From an uncultured Pelagimonas sp. (lineage in GTDB: Bacteria > Pseudomonadota > Alphaproteobacteria > Rhodobacterales > Rhodobacteraceae), in the NCBI RefSeq assembly GCF_947498515.1, contig NZ_CANMKO010000008.1, forward strand, positions 1 through 64,000: a stretch of DNA of 64,000 nucleotides, read 5' to 3'. A program made the translations under genes and the position numbers. Positions 63,773 to 64,000 of this stretch are shown here, piece after piece (the stretch's first letter is position 1; each line of letters starts with the position of its first letter). The notes beneath the pieces are model-generated. The model had not been told where the DNA came from, did not search any database, and saw nothing but the letters and a program-made list of their open reading frames with translations.

Positions 63773-64000
63773 TTCGCACCCTTTGCCCCATCACCGCCCT
63801 CGCCCATTTGGTCGCCCATATGTGTGATGACTCGTCAACTCTACTTAGCCACGTCGACAATGGCATTCCTAACCGCAGGTGCAAAGCCAAATGACCCGAT
63901 TTCAAGCCAGATAACACATCTGCACCGATCCCCGCCCTTGTGATATGCAACCAAAACGCTTGGTGTCGGTGCGCATTGGCCATGATTAACCACGAATGTC
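63773..64000. other. Right end of window, no gene recognised
   Basis: No convincing coding frame on either strand. It should contain the promoter of the hydrolase gene. A 73-codon minus-strand frame at 63762-63983 has no ribosome site and was rejected. Confidence 0.5.

Noticed and set aside
1-64000. Search for integrases, transposases, phage genes and att repeats
   Set aside because: None was recognised. Gene content and codon style look chromosomal throughout.

Overview
The window looks like chromosomal DNA of a marine-type alphaproteobacterium of the Rhodobacterales (roseobacter group). The inference rests on gene content: a full thiosulfate-oxidising sox cluster with soxF and soxT, a heterotetrameric sarcosine oxidase, NDUFA12-type complex I protein, DUF2155 and MlaD neighbours of aat, riboflavin genes next to nrdR, KpsC/KpsS capsule genes, and a long RTX protein. 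No phage, transposase, integrase or CRISPR array was seen.

Layout. 1-6.6 kb: end of an unrecognised gene, a small hypothetical gene, an acyl-CoA synthetase, accB-accC, a small Asp-rich secreted peptide, aat, and the convergent NDUFA12/mlaD/DUF2155 operon. 6.7-13.2 kb: RidA, a GT61 glycosyltransferase, clpX and clpP, a membrane methyltransferase-like protein, a cation diffusion facilitator and a Gfo/Idh/MocA oxidoreductase. 13.3-25.6 kb: the sulfur-oxidation locus. soxV-W and soxX-Y-Z-A-B-C-D-E-(25-codon ORF)-F run on the minus strand; soxS-R-T run divergently on the plus strand. An ATTC-N8-GAAT dyad upstream of soxX is a likely SoxR operator. A terminator lies between soxE and soxF and another after soxF.

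25.6-32.7 kb: riboflavin genes (nrdR-ribD and ribE, minus strand) with three capsule genes (kpsS, a Wza/KpsD-type exporter, kpsC) lying between ribD and ribE on the plus strand. 32.8-38.7 kb: YjbQ, small secreted and membrane proteins, HlyU-like, rpoD and dnaG. 38.7-44.6 kb: the sarcosine oxidase operon (beta, a secreted six-cysteine protein, delta, alpha, gamma). The sulfur and sarcosine genes share the names soxA/B/D although unrelated.

44.6-52.7 kb: two paralogous three-gene sets, each a TadG-like von Willebrand factor A protein followed by two TadE-like pseudopilin proteins. They face away from each other around a glutamate/leucine dehydrogenase gene, and no Tad secretion ATPase or platform gene is present. 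52.7-64 kb: small membrane protein, cytochrome P450, a 3-hydroxyisobutyrate dehydrogenase-like enzyme, an O6-alkylguanine methyltransferase, tRNA-Gly(UCC), an SRAP peptidase, a methyltransferase, a flavodoxin-like protein, a 1056-residue RTX protein and a lipoprotein alpha/beta hydrolase.

Genes are dense and mostly in short operons with 1-17 bp overlaps. The strongest candidates for undescribed biology are the mirrored TadG/TadE sets, the 25-codon membrane peptide between soxE and soxF, and the secreted cysteine-rich protein inside the sarcosine oxidase operon. All functional calls come from reading motifs by eye; no database search was run.
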